A stretch of 64,000 bases of DNA from Branchiostoma lanceolatum. Its lineage: Eukaryota > Chordata > Leptocardii > Amphioxiformes > Branchiostomatidae. Location: positions 7,924,001 through 7,988,000 of the forward strand of contig NC_089739.1 of the NCBI RefSeq assembly GCF_035083965.1. The letters run 5' to 3'. The notes under the pieces are model-generated. The model was not told the origin of the DNA. It did not search any database and saw only the letters and a list, made by a program, of their open reading frames with translations. A program made the position numbers and the translations under genes. Positions 12,301 through 26,500 of this stretch are shown one piece after another (the first letter of the stretch is position 1; each line of letters begins with the position of its first letter).

Positions 12301-15300
12301 TGAACCAAACATGATGAATAAATGCACACAACAGGAAAAAGTCATCATACTGTTAGCACTGAACAACTAAGGTAATATCATTAGAATTAGCTATAGAATT
12401 ACAGATTGAAGTTGTTAAGAGAGGCAGTACGATTTGTAATAATTATGTTTTGCTGACATTCTACTATCTTATTTTGTGCACCCAAAATTCTTTCTGTTCA
12501 CCTAGCTATAGATTTTTACGTTAGGGGCACCAGTGCACCTATCCCCCTAAAAATGAATTTCAAGGCTCAGCCCTGCATAAGGGAACAGCTTACTTCTCAA
12601 GGTGCTCGTAAGCCGTGGCCCTCCTGAGGAGGGGTTTCCAGGAGTGTGGCTGGAGCTCTAGGGCGTGGTCACAGTCATCAAGGCAACCCTTCACATCTCC
12701 GACCTTATTCTTACCGGCTGCACGGTTACTGTACAGGGTAGACAGGCCCTGACTGTGGTCAGCTTCTTCTACAAATGTCAATATACAAAAGAGAGTAAAA
12801 GAGTTATTCCATGGAGTGATACAATGTGTAATTACAGTTAGATGTCAACAAACACAAAGACACTGCATATTTAAACCTCTGCCCTCTTATGGTTCTACTA
12901 TATCAGCTGATTTTGTCTTATTACCTTCGCGACGAATGGTTTCGTCGAGAAGGTTATGCGACGGTGCTTGTCTGTGTGTCTGTTAGTGAACAGAATAAGT
13001 CGAGAACGCCTGGATGGTTTGTTGTCGTAGTTGGTGTGTCGGTGTGTATGTGGCAAATCTCAAGATGATTAGATTTTGGGCGAAGTGTTTTGCATAATTA
13101 ACGAGAAAAGTGTAAAAATGTGTTCAATTGTATGCTTTACTATGCGTTCTGGTTGCGACGTGTGGGCTGTATAATGTTTCAGGGGATATTGATGGGGTCA
13201 CAGATGGGGGGCAAAGTTGGTCATGAGGGGTCATGAGGCAGGCAGGAAACCGTCAGTTACATGTACTGCAGCTGCCAGGGACAAATTGGCTATCAGCCAG
13301 CTGTAGGGCAGATACAAGAGATAGGCTTGCCCTGGTAGGCAGTAATGCTTTAAAGCACTAAAACAAGGGCTCAGAAAAGGATTCACCTTAATTGCAAGCC
13401 CCAAAAATTCTTATGCACCAGAAAGCCACATCTGTCTACTTTAGAATCATGCAAAGAAAATAGACAGTTGACCAGCTGGTTCTCTCGTAACAGCTGACAG
13501 ACGAAAACAATCGTCAACTTTGACCTACTCCCAGCCTGGAAGAGTCCACTCGGAGCATGTGAAACCAAACCACAAAGATATCTCCTTACACCAATTAAAA
13601 GACTGAAACATACAAATTTTGACCAAAGTTGGATATACACGGCCTTATATGAGTAAGAACAGTCATTAATGCAGTGCCACAGCATGGGAATACCGAGCAT
13701 GTCTGTGTGTCTGTTAGTGAACACGATAAGTCGAGAATTCTTGGAAGGATTGTCTTGGTATTTGGTATGTTGGTAGGTCTCGATGAAACCTGAAAATGAT
13801 TAGATTTTGGGCCCCCTATCGGCTTGTTACGGTACTGCAGCGGAACTTCATGTTATGATATCTCGTGTTGTGGACATGCTATGGAACTGATTTTTGAGTG
13901 GTAGATAGCTCGTTGGGCAGAGAGTAAGTGGTATAGGTTTGGGCCCCCTAGCAACTTTTTTGGAACTGCAGGGGTAGGTTTTGCTTCAGACATTGAAAGG
14001 GAATAACTCAAGAAGGGCTTGATGGAAGGTCATGATTTTTTGCATGTACATAGCTTGAGCGATGATGTACATGATTGGATACTTATTATGCAAATCAGTA
14101 ACTAATTTGCATAATTAATGAGGAAAGTTTATACATTCATCAATTTCCATGATAGGACTCGCAAACATGTGACATATGTAACTGAGGAAGAGAGAAATAT
14201 TAATAGATATCAGCTATGCAAATGAGAACCTCATTTACATAATCAATGAGAAAATAATATAACTCGAGATGGGCTTGATGGATGGTCATGATTTTTGGTA
14301 TGTAGATAGCTTATGTGATGCTTTGTATGATTGGATGATAATTATGCAAATCAGATTATAATTAATGAGGCAATTTTAAAAACCTGCTGTGTTCCATGAT
14401 ATGACTATTCAAATATGTGACATTTGTAACTGAGGAAGAGAGGAATGTCAATAGATAGAAATTATGCAAATGTAGGCCTAATTTGCATAATTCATGAGAA
14501 ACTACTATCATTCCATACTAGTAAATAACGGCAATTTCATACTTGTTGCATTTAGAAGTTGTGTGAATGTGAACACCATTGAATCAAATTATGCTAATAA
14601 GGAGCTTATTTGCATTATTGATGAAAAATGTTAGCATAACCTTCTTTGTTAAGCTCATAATCATAACAAGGAGGTTTGGACAACTTATGTTATTTGGGTG
14701 AGGAGGATCAACTGGTATGATTTTTGATTGATGAAAAACACTCCTAATACGTCAGTCATAAAGGTCAAAATCATTTCGCGAAGGTATGAGGTCGTAGAAC
14801 TCTTGTTATATATCATAATAGGTACTTCAAATTCAAAAGACAAAGTTTAACCTATTACAACCTTTAAAAACACTCAAAGGGCACGAACGTCTTCCAAGGC
14901 AGAAAGTCTTTTGCCACATTTACAATGATCATCAACAATGCAATGTACATTTCTGGATCTGCCACAAAATCTATCAAATTCTTAGGCAGTAAGGCTAATA
15001 GTGCAACTGCATTGCATCTGCTATCCGCTACTGAAAAAGCGTTATGCTTCGTCTCAACTCTCAAGCAATACGCTTCAAGTTCCACAGAAGAAAATCTTTG
15101 CAATGATAGGAAATACAAATGAATGGCAGACCAACCTTTCTCCAGCTCAGTGATAGCCTGGGTGTACTTTTTCACTGCTGCGGCATACTGGCCCTGTTGG
15201 TACAGACTGTTCCCAGCATCCTTCAGGCGGACCACACCATCTGGCAGTGGGGGCGGGGGTGATGGGGTTGGAGCAGGAGGGGCAACATTTTCCTGGCCGT

Positions 15301-18300
15301 TTGTTACATTTTCTTGAGCAGCTTCTTCTGTGCTAGAAGATTTTTCTGTGTCTTCAGGTTTTGTTGTTTCTTTTTGTGCTTCTTTTGGTGCCGAGGTTGG
15401 TTCTACAGTAGACTCAGATTTTGTGATTGTTTCTACTGAGGTTTCCACAGGAGTTTCTACAACTTTCTTCTCTTCCTGAAGCTTTTCCGCAGGTTTAGAT
15501 GCGTCTTCTTTCTCCTCCTGTGAAATGGCAAAAATCACATGCATTTCAGTTCAATACACTTCAAAAGTATTTCATGTGTCAAAACAACATGCCATTACCT
15601 TTGTTAATCCATGTGAAAGGACCATCAAAATGATACCTCATATCCTTTTTATTGTGAGTTTTTCAATTTAACTTTTCCCTACTTTTAAGAGAGCTGTATG
15701 CTAATCCCGAAGTCAGTTAAGCAACAACTTGGGGGGAAAAAACTCCGCTAGAATAGCTAAATCTATAACTAGCACAATTCTTTGTGAGAGAAACACAAGA
15801 GCTTGGCCTCGAGTAAAGCTTACATACTCGAAAGTTTTTGTAACAAAATTTCTTACATCTTGAGCATCCTCAGCTTCCTTTTCTTCCTCCTCAGACTCAG
15901 TGTCTCCCCCCTCCACATCCATGGTACCATCCACCTCCTCAATCACCATCCTGCGACCTTTACCCTTTGACCCTTCCTTTGAAGTTGTGTCTTGTATATT
16001 TTTCAGCAGCTCCTTTGACTTCTTGGCCTCCTCTGCTTTTTCAGTGGCTTTTTGATCTTGGACTTCTTTCAGCATGGCCTGTGGAGAATTCATCAATGAA
16101 GGGTTAAAAAGAGCTTGTCAATAGTCTAACAGGTATAACACAAATTCTCACTGCCCAAGGCTCTATGGAGCCCCTACCAGTAAGGGCTCTGACCAGTGGG
16201 AAAGGTGCTAGAAGCATGATTTGGTTATTGGGTACATTTAAAATTAGGTAGGCCGACTACTCTCTCTTTGTAGCCAGGGGCTGAATTGCGAGGAGCCCAC
16301 AATTGGCAGGGCTTAATTGCAAAAGTCTGTGGCTCAATATGACAATAGCACTAGGTACTTTAACCATAGGACTGTAGGTTTTGAACCATCAGTCGTAGTG
16401 GGATAGACCCCTACTGTTTCCAATAAGTGCGGTGGTTTTTTTTAAACATGCTTGAGGTGTGGATTTCCTCAAACAAGTCCATAATAAGCAGTGTTATTAC
16501 CTTTGCCTTGGGGTTGTGTGGCTCCTGTTCCAGTACAACAGTCAGGTCAGCTATGGCCTCCTCCCGCTGTCCCAGTCCCTTTCTACCCATGGCTCTTCTC
16601 AGCAGGGCTGTGGGGAAACATCAAGTCTTAGAATTAGATCATTTTGGGGACATGATAATTTGTGTTCATATAGCTATAATGACATCTATCCAAAAATCTA
16701 GTTGAGAAAAATGTCCTAGTATATTGCCAGCTATCAATCCATCTCCAAGTAAATGTAGCATTCAGGCTTTTTTTTAACGTACTCAGCAGTATTTACGTTT
16801 TCACGAATGAAACTCCACCAATTACGCTCAAAACAACCTTCACTGGTGCATCTGCTTGAAGATTAGCTAGCAATCAATCTCCAAGTAAATGTAGCATTCA
16901 GGCTGTTTTTGAGCATACTTAGCAGTATTTACGTTTTTACGACGAAACTCCACCAAATACGCTCAAAACAACCTTCACTTCTTCATCTGCTTGAAGATTA
17001 GCTACCAATATGGTCCGTTCTGTATCACCAAAATATAAATGCCAAAGTAAAAATGTCTAATGGAAGGCTAGAAAATTTATATAACATGGATCACAGTACC
17101 TTTCAGGTTGCCTGGTTCCATCTTCAGTACCACGTTGGTGTCATCTACTGCGTCCTGCCATTTCTCCTGCCTCAGTTCTGTTAGCGAGGTAAAAAGGTCT
17201 GATTTGAGCTCAGAATAACACACATACTTCAGTTTCCCTTACGGTGTTTCTCAAAACTATATACTAGTAATCATTAAGTTAAAGGACCTTACTAAGTATA
17301 ATAATAATAAAAGTTAAATGAACTTAGTATGGAAAATGATAAATTAATGCTACTTACTGGCCAGTGCCCTGTTGTTGTAGGCTGCTGCAGAGGGAACAAT
17401 AGAGATGCTCCTGGTGTAGTACACCTCAGCCTCCAGGTAGTCATTAGCCTTGAAGGCCTGAAATATAATACAGAAATACAACAATGTAACTGAGCCCTGC
17501 AACATTTGTGCACTTTCTGTTTTCTCACTTTGGAAGGTAATTTCAGAGATCAACATGGTAATTATCAAGGAAAGACACTGTCAAATTGGGGGACGAGTAG
17601 GCAAATCTTGTACAAGGAAAAGAACAATTAAAATCATACAACACTATGTTCATCATTTCATAACATTTTTCACCTCATTTCCTTTGTCTTTTTCCCTCTC
17701 TGCTTTTCTGGATTTTTCTTCATCTGACATGTCTGAAAACAATGAAAAATATGAGAAATTTCATTTCAAACTTCATGCCTTTATGATCATAAATCAACAC
17801 AATTGATTAACCATAATGTATTTAATCCAGTACATGTACTTTGACTGCCCAAATTTGGGGAAAGCAAACATTGATCCACATACAGCAAGTCTCATTCAAA
17901 ACAAGGCGTCAAACATCTGAGCACTGTTAACTTGATTCCTCCCAAGCTTAAGCCTATAAATACAACCAAGCACATGTGCACATGTAATACATTATACATA
18001 CTCTTGCTATAGCAACCAACAGCTGAAAAAATATCAGAAAGACATAAAAGCATCCAAAAATAGTACCAGTAAAAATGCTTGAAAAAGTAGATCGAACAAA
18101 ACAGGCATCAAACCCTAAGTTAAGGAAAACAATATCCAATACAATCTCAAGGATGAATTTTTTGAAGCAATGAAATTATATAGACAGTGCACACATATAA
18201 TCTAGGTGATGATGAAACTACCATGTGAGCACATGTGGGCAACCATGCCAGCATGGAAAAACCCTCGACATGCTTTCAAAGTTTCATACTTGACGTATGT

Positions 18301-21300
18301 CACTCAATGACACACAAATTCAGCACATATTCAAATACAAAACCACAGCAACAAACATTGCATTAACGATTGTAAAGAGAGCTCTAGCACTTACTTGTAA
18401 CCATTATACTGGCAAAATGGCACCTAAAAGTCTCCTCAACAAAACGATTTAAGATGAAACATTGACATATGAACCCAGCTGTCAACACAGGCCTGGGTGT
18501 TAAAGGTCAGGAGACAGATCATGTGACCACAATCTGCAGCTCTGATTGGTGGCTAAATTTGGGGGAACCCCTAAGTCCAAATATAGCTCTGGATGGAATG
18601 TGGGGCATGCCATTCAGTCTGGCTGGGGAAGTCACAAAAGGAAGACATGTTCTCATGTTTTAGGACATGGAATGATCTAGAAGCATCTACTGCCCTGCAA
18701 ATGTATGTCTATAAACCTAGAACCTTCTCTGTGTTGAAGTCAGCCTATCTGTCTTTCCAGAACTTTCCTTGTTCTAACTTCTAGGGTTTTCTAAATCAAA
18801 TTTGAGAAATATCAAAAATCTATAAAAAAATCTATATTTCTGCATCACACAAGAGCTCTGTTCAGTAATACAATGAATATTCATTGCAGCTCCTTGCCAA
18901 AAAGGCTTATTGCAAGTACCAATAGAAGGTAATAGTAAGGAATACTTGTAACACAGCTCATACAAAGACTTTAATAGCAAAATAGACCTATCATGAAACA
19001 AATAAGAAACTATCCACTACAGCAAATTTCCTTGCTTATGAAAGACAATCTTTTTCTGAGAATATCATCTGTACCCTATGTCAATAATACATACCTGGCC
19101 ATATTTCTATACGGATTTACATTTAAATCTGGCAATTCAACAGTTAGAATTTGTATTTTCATCCATTGAAAATGTGACTGACAACAGGAACTTAAGTATG
19201 TCAAATTCCTTGAGTAAAAGCTATTTCAGATTTATAAAAGTACAAGTTGCAGTTAGGTATGGATTTTGATTTTTTTTTGTATCAAAAATTGCCTTATTGT
19301 ATTATGTCAGTAATTCATGCAATTTTTATGCTACCACGATGACGTCATCAATAGTTATGGGGCCATCCCATTTTTAGAAAAATCGGATTTTCCTGCTAGA
19401 TTTTCAGTTGAAATCAATGGTAAGACAAGGGGGAGTATTAGTACCTGAGGTGTTCATCTCCTGCTGTAGCTTGTTCACCTTCGCCAGGTTCTGGGTGATG
19501 TTCTTGGAGTCTTCCTTCACTCCTTGGTCCTGGTCCATCTTCTCTAATTCCTTGTCTACATCAAATCTACAAAAAAAGAATAATACAAGTTTGAACATTA
19601 ACTCCCAGCTTCCATACTTTTGAAACAGAGACGATAAAACATGTTGTTTCTGTTATGTTTTTTGTTCCTTTCTATCTTAATGAAAACAGTGTTTTTTCCT
19701 AACCGAACAAATGTAGACGTAATAATTCCAAGCATTGACACTTATTTAAAGAAAAACACCTTGAAAGATTTTCTGACCGCCTTTCAACATTTTGAAATCA
19801 GGTCAGCCCAAACTGAGAAGTTGAAAGAGACTGCATGTATGAAGAATCAGTGCAAAATGAATCTGCCAATACAATTTTGTCAGAGATTGAAAATAAAGCT
19901 GTACTTTGCTATGTGAAGTTATACACATACAATGTACCTACCCTCTATTACAACAGTAAAACAACTTTTTGAAGCCCATTTTTGACAAAAAACAACAGCA
20001 CTTGTCTTGTGCAGTTATATTCACAGCTGTTCAGATTTTCACACTATGGTAATTTTCAACATGTAGATGAGAGTTTACAGATGAAAAACTTGAAAGGGGT
20101 ATTTTTCTATGCTTAAAAAGTACCTATAATGAAAATGGGATATTCCAACATCTATATGAACACCATATGAGTGGACTGTACCATTGTGAGTAAGAGGGAT
20201 GTACAAGTTCTATCAAATTCAATGTATCCAGCTGTTGGGACAACCCATGTTGGCTACAGGGGGTCTTTCTCAAATGAATAATTATAGCAGGTGCGCAGAT
20301 GACTAGTCAATCCCCTCAATACATGCTAAATGGTTTGGACTACTTTTCACCTACGTGTGAATTTCATACAGCAACTGCATTCAAGTCATATTACATACAT
20401 ACATGACATAAAGAGAAAAATAACAATGATTAACATGGTCTATATTTTGTTAGTCTTTCTACAACATCAATTCATTACAGCATGGTAAGATTTTCTACTT
20501 ACAATAGTAAATACATATCTATTAGCTGTTAACAATTTTTTTTCAAAACCAAATGTTCAATATAAGTACATTTCTGATAATTTTACTGATTGGTTTTCTT
20601 AGAACATATCTTCATCGCCCTAAACTTCCTTAGATCACAAAGGTTTTTAAATACCTCCTTGCTTCAATGTAACTTTACCTTAAGTTTGCAAGGAACAAAG
20701 AACAAGTTTGCAAAGAACAAATAATTTTACTGACTTGTCCCAAGCCCTATAGTCTCTGGGCAGGCTCTGTTTTTGGGAGGGCTTGTTTTGGTGGTTGGCT
20801 GGAGAAGTGCCGGAATCAGGCTACAAAGGTGGATATACATTGTAATACAATTAGTAATTGATAAATCTAGTAGACATATGATTGGATTCTTTTTTTTGTA
20901 TAAGGCACTATCTAAAGGACAAAATGAAAAAGAAACAACATATAAAATTTTCAAAATGACCAACTATTGCACAAATCGAGAAAAACAAATATCAATATCA
21001 ATGCACATTACTTGTTTTGAAGATATTTGACCAAGTGGTTTAAAACTCTTTCATAATCAATTATGGCATTTGTATCATAAACAGGGACTTCAATAACCTG
21101 ACCACCCCTACCTTACTGGTCCCAATGGTCTGTCCCGACCCCCTGATCGGTGGAAGTTTCCCATCATGCACCACCTGCTGTCGCTGCTTCTTCAGGTCCT
21201 CCTCCTTCTGCTGAATCTCCTCCTCCCAGCTCTGGACATGTCAATCAATGTGTCAATCATCATCACATTTACCATATATGGGTTTGATAACCAAAGAAGG

Positions 21301-22567
21301 CTTTCCACCTCCCAGCTCTGAATATGTCAATCAATGTGTCAATCATCATCACTGTCATAAACTACATTTACCATATATGGGTTTGATAGCCAAATAAGGA
21401 TCTCCTCCTCCCGGCTATGAACACATCAACCAATCTGTTATTCTATCCGTCAATCAATCAATCAATTAATCAATCAAGCTGTTAATCAATCAATCAATTT
21501 GCCAACCTGACAATCAAAGCAATCCTTAGTATTTCAACAACAAAACCAAAGAAGTTCCTGTCTTCGATTGCACTTACCATAGCCTGGGTGCCATGAAATT
21601 ACTACCTGAAAGGGTAGCGAGCGCAGGAGCCCTGGTAGTAATCAGATGGCACCCAGGCTACACTCACCATACAACAGCTTTATATATATGTCTGTAACTT
21701 ACCTACCAGGCAGCAAGGAAAGAAATTTTCCAGAACCATGTACTTACTGTAATGTCCTGTGTAATCTCTGTCCACTCCTTGTTATCAATGTCATATGGCC
21801 TCTTAGCGGGCAGGTCCACTCTCAGGGCTTTACTGTAAGTGAGACGGGGTTATACTGTATTTTAACAACTATATGTGGATTTTTTTTCAAAGACAGGCAA
21901 GGCAATCAGAGATGGCAGACTTCATCCATCCCCTTATCCGTAATACCTTGCAACTCTTACAGTCCTACAGACAAAAATAGAAGCATTAAAACTAAAGTTT
22001 ATTACGGTTAAGCGCCATTGTGTGTGTTGGAATTCACAAAAAATTGGGATTTACAGAAACACACACAGACAGACACACATACACACAAAGCCACACATAC
22101 AAACGCACACATATACAAACACACACACAGATAGACACACATAAAAAAACACATACACCGAGGCAGACACACACATACATACACAGACATGCCAAATGCA
22201 ATGCTTCACTCCCTTGGGATGAAGTAAAGACAAAGAAAATTACTACATATCATATCATTCAAATCATCTTATCGTCAAAATCAAACCACAGATCTACAAG
22301 GGAGATACTTAACTTTTAATCCTTCCTAGAAAAATTGACTAAATATCATTTTAATCCTTCCCCATACCTGTCAGGTTTCAGAGACTCCAGTCTCTTCTCA
22401 CAGAAGTTGATGAGTTCAGGGTAGATCCCCTCGTCCCCCGATCGCAGCTCGTACAGAATCTTCTCCAGCTCACGCGCATTCTCACACCCCTCGATGTACT
22501 TGTAGTCCAGGTGTTCAATGGGGATGTTGTATCTTTTCGTGGTCTGACCAAACCCCACTGATGACAT
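6376..22567 (-). CDS. SPAG1: SPAG1 (sperm-associated antigen 1), dynein axonemal assembly co-chaperone
   Basis: Coding exons, in transcript order: 22567-22368, 21832-21748, 21231-21117, 20798-20735, 19566-19445, 17732-17674, 17457-17358, 17177-17100, 16607-16501, 16078-15857, 15517-15136, 12768-12594, 12236-12156, 11845-11239, 10848-10759, 10295-10182, 9353-9228, 8656-8546, 8202-8094, 7750-7673, 7017-6925, 6470-6376. Phase closes at every junction, giving 3213 nt, 1070 residues and a TAA stop. The start is an ATG at 22567. The N-terminus (PIEHLDYKYIEGCENARELE) and the RDYRAWDKFDVDKE segment are diagnostic of SPAG1. TPR units lie near residues 196-310, 479-597 and 749-867, separated by acidic or lysine-rich linkers. 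Residues about 946-1070 form the RPAP3_C domain. In vertebrates SPAG1 is a cytoplasmic HSP70/HSP90 co-chaperone needed for dynein arm preassembly, and RPAP3_C domains bind RUVBL1/2. Human SPAG1 is about 926 residues; the excess here is mostly linker. It is head-to-head with the ADAM17-like gene. Confidence 0.93.
11440..11530 (-). repeat. Lysine-rich coding repeat inside SPAG1 exon 14
   Basis: A degenerate 12-15 bp repeat (TTCTTTGCTTCC on the plus strand) encodes successive KKEAK-type units in the linker before the third TPR unit. It is in frame and likely to be length-variable between alleles. The segment is highly charged and probably helical or disordered. Confidence 0.7.
12925..14800 (+). 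repeat. Large interspersed repeat in SPAG1 intron 11
   Basis: The sequence opens with a hairpin-prone stretch (CCTTCGCGACGAA / TTCGTCGAGAAGG). It contains two copies of a segment starting TGTCTGTGTGTCTGTTAGTG (about 12970 and 13700) and ends near ...TCGCGAAGGTATGAGGTCG. Related pieces occur at about 34660-34930 (same strand), and at 45735-45915 and 57935-58740 (opposite strand). No protein-coding capacity is seen. It behaves like a nonautonomous transposon family of uncertain class. Confidence 0.65.
16730..17006. repeat. Tandem duplication of about 138 bp in SPAG1 intron 8
   Basis: Two consecutive copies share CTCCAAGTAAATGTAGCATT, CAGCAGTATTTACG and GCTTGAAGATTAGCTA. The first runs about 16730-16868 and the second about 16869-17006. 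They are noncoding and lie just downstream, in the transcript direction, of exon 8. Confidence 0.8.
21225..21420. repeat. Tandem echoes of the SPAG1 exon 3 acceptor region
   Basis: The block covering the first bases of exon 3, its acceptor and intron sequence (CTCCCAGCTCTG followed by ATGTCAATCAATGTGTCAAT) is repeated at about 21308 and again, more degraded, at about 21405. The copies lie in the upstream intron in transcript direction. They carry acceptor-like AG sites but no recognisable full exon. Confidence 0.75.
21580..21660. mobile_element. Foldback MITE copy 1, with 9-bp target duplication
   Basis: The terminal inverted repeat TAGCCTGGGTGCCAT faces ATGGCACCCAGGCTA; arms of about 27 nt match at 24 positions around a short loop. 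The flanks are CACTTACCA on the left and CACTCACCA on the right, an 8-of-9 match that reads as an aged 9-bp target-site duplication. It belongs to the same family as 38394-38493 and 59723-59806. Confidence 0.8.
22060..22190. repeat. Degenerate (CA)n microsatellite
   Basis: A long run of ACAC, ACAGAC and ACATAC units in SPAG1 intron 1. The open frames across it are products of the repeat and are not genes. Confidence 0.9.
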
Positions 22568-23598
22568 CTTTTATTCTTTTGAAACAAACAAAAAGACGAC
22601 AAAAACCGTTATAAAATAAAATTGTCATAGACAATGGATTCAATACATCCCTATTGCAATCTATATCACAATCAAATCATATAAAACATTTTAGTGTCGG
22701 CTATTATAATATTTCACATGATTGAATTTGTACTAGGGTTATAAATCACTTTTACATGTTCCTCTGCTGATAGCAACCGATGATATCATTATGGGATGTA
22801 AATGATAGCTGAAACACTAGTATACTATGTGTATACGTTAACAGTTATATATGTTATTGAACACGTTGTAGCTAACCACTGTCGAATGTTCCCGAAGTCG
22901 AACCACCTGCCCTAACAACTTTTACTTTCAGTTCAACAACCTCTATCATTCCAACATTCTCCTGTCTACATTTGCCACTTGTTTGATGTTTAAGAACACA
23001 TTTGTTCCAGCTTTATTTTGATTCACATCTTATAATAAAACACAACAATCTTATATCTAGTCACCCCAAACAAATAAAAGTCAACAAATCATCAACAAAA
23101 GTTAGCGTTGCGGTGCCCCCCTCCCCAAAAATATCCGATTCGAATAAACCACTGTCTAATCTCTTCTTCTCATGTTCTGCTTCCAATTTCTTATGCCTAA
23201 GACATAGGACAAGCCTGAACCCACCTGTAAGACGTTAGAGTTGTTCATACACGACAAACAAGGATTTGCCGGCGGAAAGTTGCAGGTGGAAAACTGAAAC
23301 TTCAAAATTTATTTCCTTCGCAACAAACGTCCCAGAGAGCAGTGCGCTTAGGTGTTCATTACATCTTTTTAAAAATGCCCAAAATACGTAAAATACGGTT
23401 TTCATAAACGCTGTTGTGTCTTATTTACGAAGAAAAATCTCTTTTTTTGAACTAGCGAATCTATTTTTGGTAAATAACTCATTGTCCATGCAATCTCACT
23501 TTATTTTCATATATGAAGACTTTTCAGGCGATCTACTGAAGACAAGAGACAGCCAAAACGATTACCCGGAAGCAGGAACTGACTTGTCCATAGGAAGA
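22568..23598. promoter_or_regulatory. Head-to-head interval between SPAG1 and the ADAM17-like gene
   Basis: The two start codons point away from each other across about 1.03 kb, so both promoters and 5' UTRs must lie here, unless far-upstream noncoding exons exist. The sequence is AT-rich with no obvious TATA box at a sensible distance from either start. No binding site is strong enough to call. Confidence 0.5.
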
Positions 23599-26500
23599 AT
23601 GTTGTATATTTTTGTCTGCCGTAAAAACACTATGATTTTCGCATTTATTTTGCCACTATTTGTATTACTGCAACTTATAGACTGTGTCCACCAATCTGGA
23701 GGTAAGAAAAATGTTATTCGCGCTGTTTTGTTTAAGAAATTAAGGGGAAAATACGCTTGTAGTTTCATGGGGAGGGGGGCTGTTGTGTTTAGGTGTGGTA
23801 TAGGTGTGGTATCTTTCAAATTCTTGTCTCCAAATGTTTAATTTTCTACTCATACAGCTAAAGAAGCTGTCATCATGGTCTCAGGATCTTAAGCATTCCC
23901 ATGATTTGTATATTGAATATATTACAATGAGTGTCTATAGGTAACAGTGTTCATGCTAGAGCCATAATAGAAATAGAAAATGAAAAATAGAAAATATCTT
24001 CAAGCAGTGTTATTAGTTATTTTGTGTATCTTGTGTATACTGCAAGCACATTATCATAACTTCTTAGAGTCAGCAACCCACCATATATATGGAATAAATG
24101 GAATTACATGTAAATTTAAGGGTGGGATATATCAGTGACTATTTGCTTAGAAATATTGCCATGTTATATTACTAGTGCTAGTAAGTTCTCATATTAGCGA
24201 GTGATAACTAAGGAAACGTAGTGAGCATGAGAAGAATAGACCTTTGTGACGTTTATCAAGCTGTGAAGAGTTGTAGCAATTGGGAATCCAAGTAATTCTG
24301 ATTTACAATAATTTCATATTTTCCCACTCACTCCCATTCACAGGTGGTCTGGTCCATGTCTTAAAACAGTATGACACCTTAAAGACGACGGACTTGAGAC
24401 ATCATTTCTTGTCCAGACACAAGCGGTCCGCGGGAGAACACCCCCCTCCCTACCCCAGACAGATGGAGTTTAACACACTGGGCAAGTAAGTTAGGAAGAA
24501 CACAGACAAATGTTCCAAGATTAGTTTTTTTCGATGTCCTCTTAGTTAATTTAATGTTGTGGTGAATTCATTTGTGCTACACCTACCGGTAGTAAAACAA
24601 GAAAAGAAAAGAAAAAGAATGGTGGGGTTGTGTGGCGTAATGGCAGGGTTTTCGGCTCAGAACCCAGCGGTCCCGGGTTCGAATCCCCTGATGCCACTGA
24701 TGTTGTGCCCTTGTGAAAAGGCACTTTACACAGCTTTCCTCACTTCACCCAAGTGTAAAAACGGGTATATTATGTATGTGTGGGTCACGACACCAGCAAT
24801 AGCTGCCTGTGTCCCACGTGTATTGCACTGTTGCAAATCTGATAAAATCAAATCAAATCAAAAGAATAATATTTAGCAAAATGTAATACTAATACAGTGA
24901 TGGTCATGATTTCTCCCCAGACATTTCCACCTGTACTTAGAGCCCAGGACTGGGCTGCTCAGCCCCAAGTTCAAGGCTTACGGCGTGGACTCCAGAGGAA
25001 ATGTCAAGTATGAACAGGTCGACAAGAACAGCTTTTTCACTGGACAAGTCTTAGGTGAGACCATTTTAATTTTGTGCATTTGTCTGTGTATGTGTAGACG
25101 TGCCTATGTATGTGTGTATTCATGTGTGTGTGTTTGTGTCTGTGTGTGTGTTTGTTTAGGTGTATAATGTGTTTGTGTGACTGTATGTGTTTGTGTATGT
25201 TCATCTCATAAAGGAATCTTATGGGCCCCCTAGCAGTTTTCTTTTGTACTGCAGTTGAATGGAACAATGATTTTTTGTTTTTCATTGTCCTCTGTCCTCT
25301 TTAGGTGAGCCGGGGTCTACAGTTGAAGCTCACCTGGAAGACGATGGAGTCCTGTCTGCCAGGGTCACAGTGGGGGAGGACATCTACTTCATAGAGGTCA
25401 GAAACAGCTTAATCCTTTCCGTGCTAAGTGCTGTGGTAAACCATCTCGCTCCTGCAGACCGTTGTAGTGCCTAGTGGCACGAAGGGCAGCAAGTTTCCTT
25501 ACTGTTTCAGTAGCAGGGTATATTTCAACAGGAAGGGGTTGCTAGCCCTTCCCCTATTTGACATGCTCAAGGCACCTCCTCGAAGACGGGACCCCCGTTT
25601 TACGTCCTTGGGGCACCTTCTTGAGCAGGGGCCCCCCATTTTAAACTTTACGTGACCCCCTTCTGAAAGATGAGTGCATTGTACAGTTAAACATGGATCC
25701 AGCAACCACTTATGAGACAGATGATTGCTGAGGACAGGGTGGGGTTAACTATGTAAAAATGGACTATTTTAATGTGGCTTGTGACTGGAGGTGGTTGCCT
25801 GCGCCATGTGGTTGCCCGACCAGGTTTGAGTGTATTCTAATACATGTACTATATTTGTCCATTTCAGCCCTCCTGGAGACACCTTCCCTCAGGTGAGAAT
25901 GTGACGATGATCTCCTACCGCGCCCGAGACGTCAAGTTCAATTTCACAGGGGCTGGGGCCAAACAATCACCTGGAGTAGGGTGAGTTTATTCTCTCACTT
26001 AGCTGATACTAACTGTTAGCATCTACTAACATAATTCCACCAGGGTACATAATACCGCCAGCCTGAAAAGATACGTCTAAACAGATCTCCAACCCAACGT
26101 CCCCCAGTATAATGCACTCCTGTATATCTTAGACTGTGCATACCTTGGAGTGCTGTACTAGAGATCTCTCAAACCTACTGTTTTTCAAAGTAGCGGATTT
26201 ATGTAACCTGGCAGATTAATGTTAATGGAGGTTAAATCCACCCTGAACATTGAGACAAATTAATTCCTACACATGTGTATATCTTCTATTATGATATGTA
26301 AGATTTGTATGAAAAAAAAATTAAAAGAAAACCTGCCATGTTTCTGGTTTTAAATTTTGTGTTCCAAGTTAAGGTTAAATTTCACTTTAAAAAAAAGTCA
26401 CAATAATTTTGCATTTCTTTAGATTCTGTGCTGAGTTTGATGATGATCAGCTGCCTCTTCCAAAGGGCCATCGAAGACAAACTACAAATGGTGAGTTTGG

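Noticed and set aside
24640-24710. Apparent tRNA gene with a perfect B box
   Set aside because: It is the head of a SINE: the shared non-tRNA body and A-rich tail follow, and no cloverleaf with a proper acceptor stem is evident.
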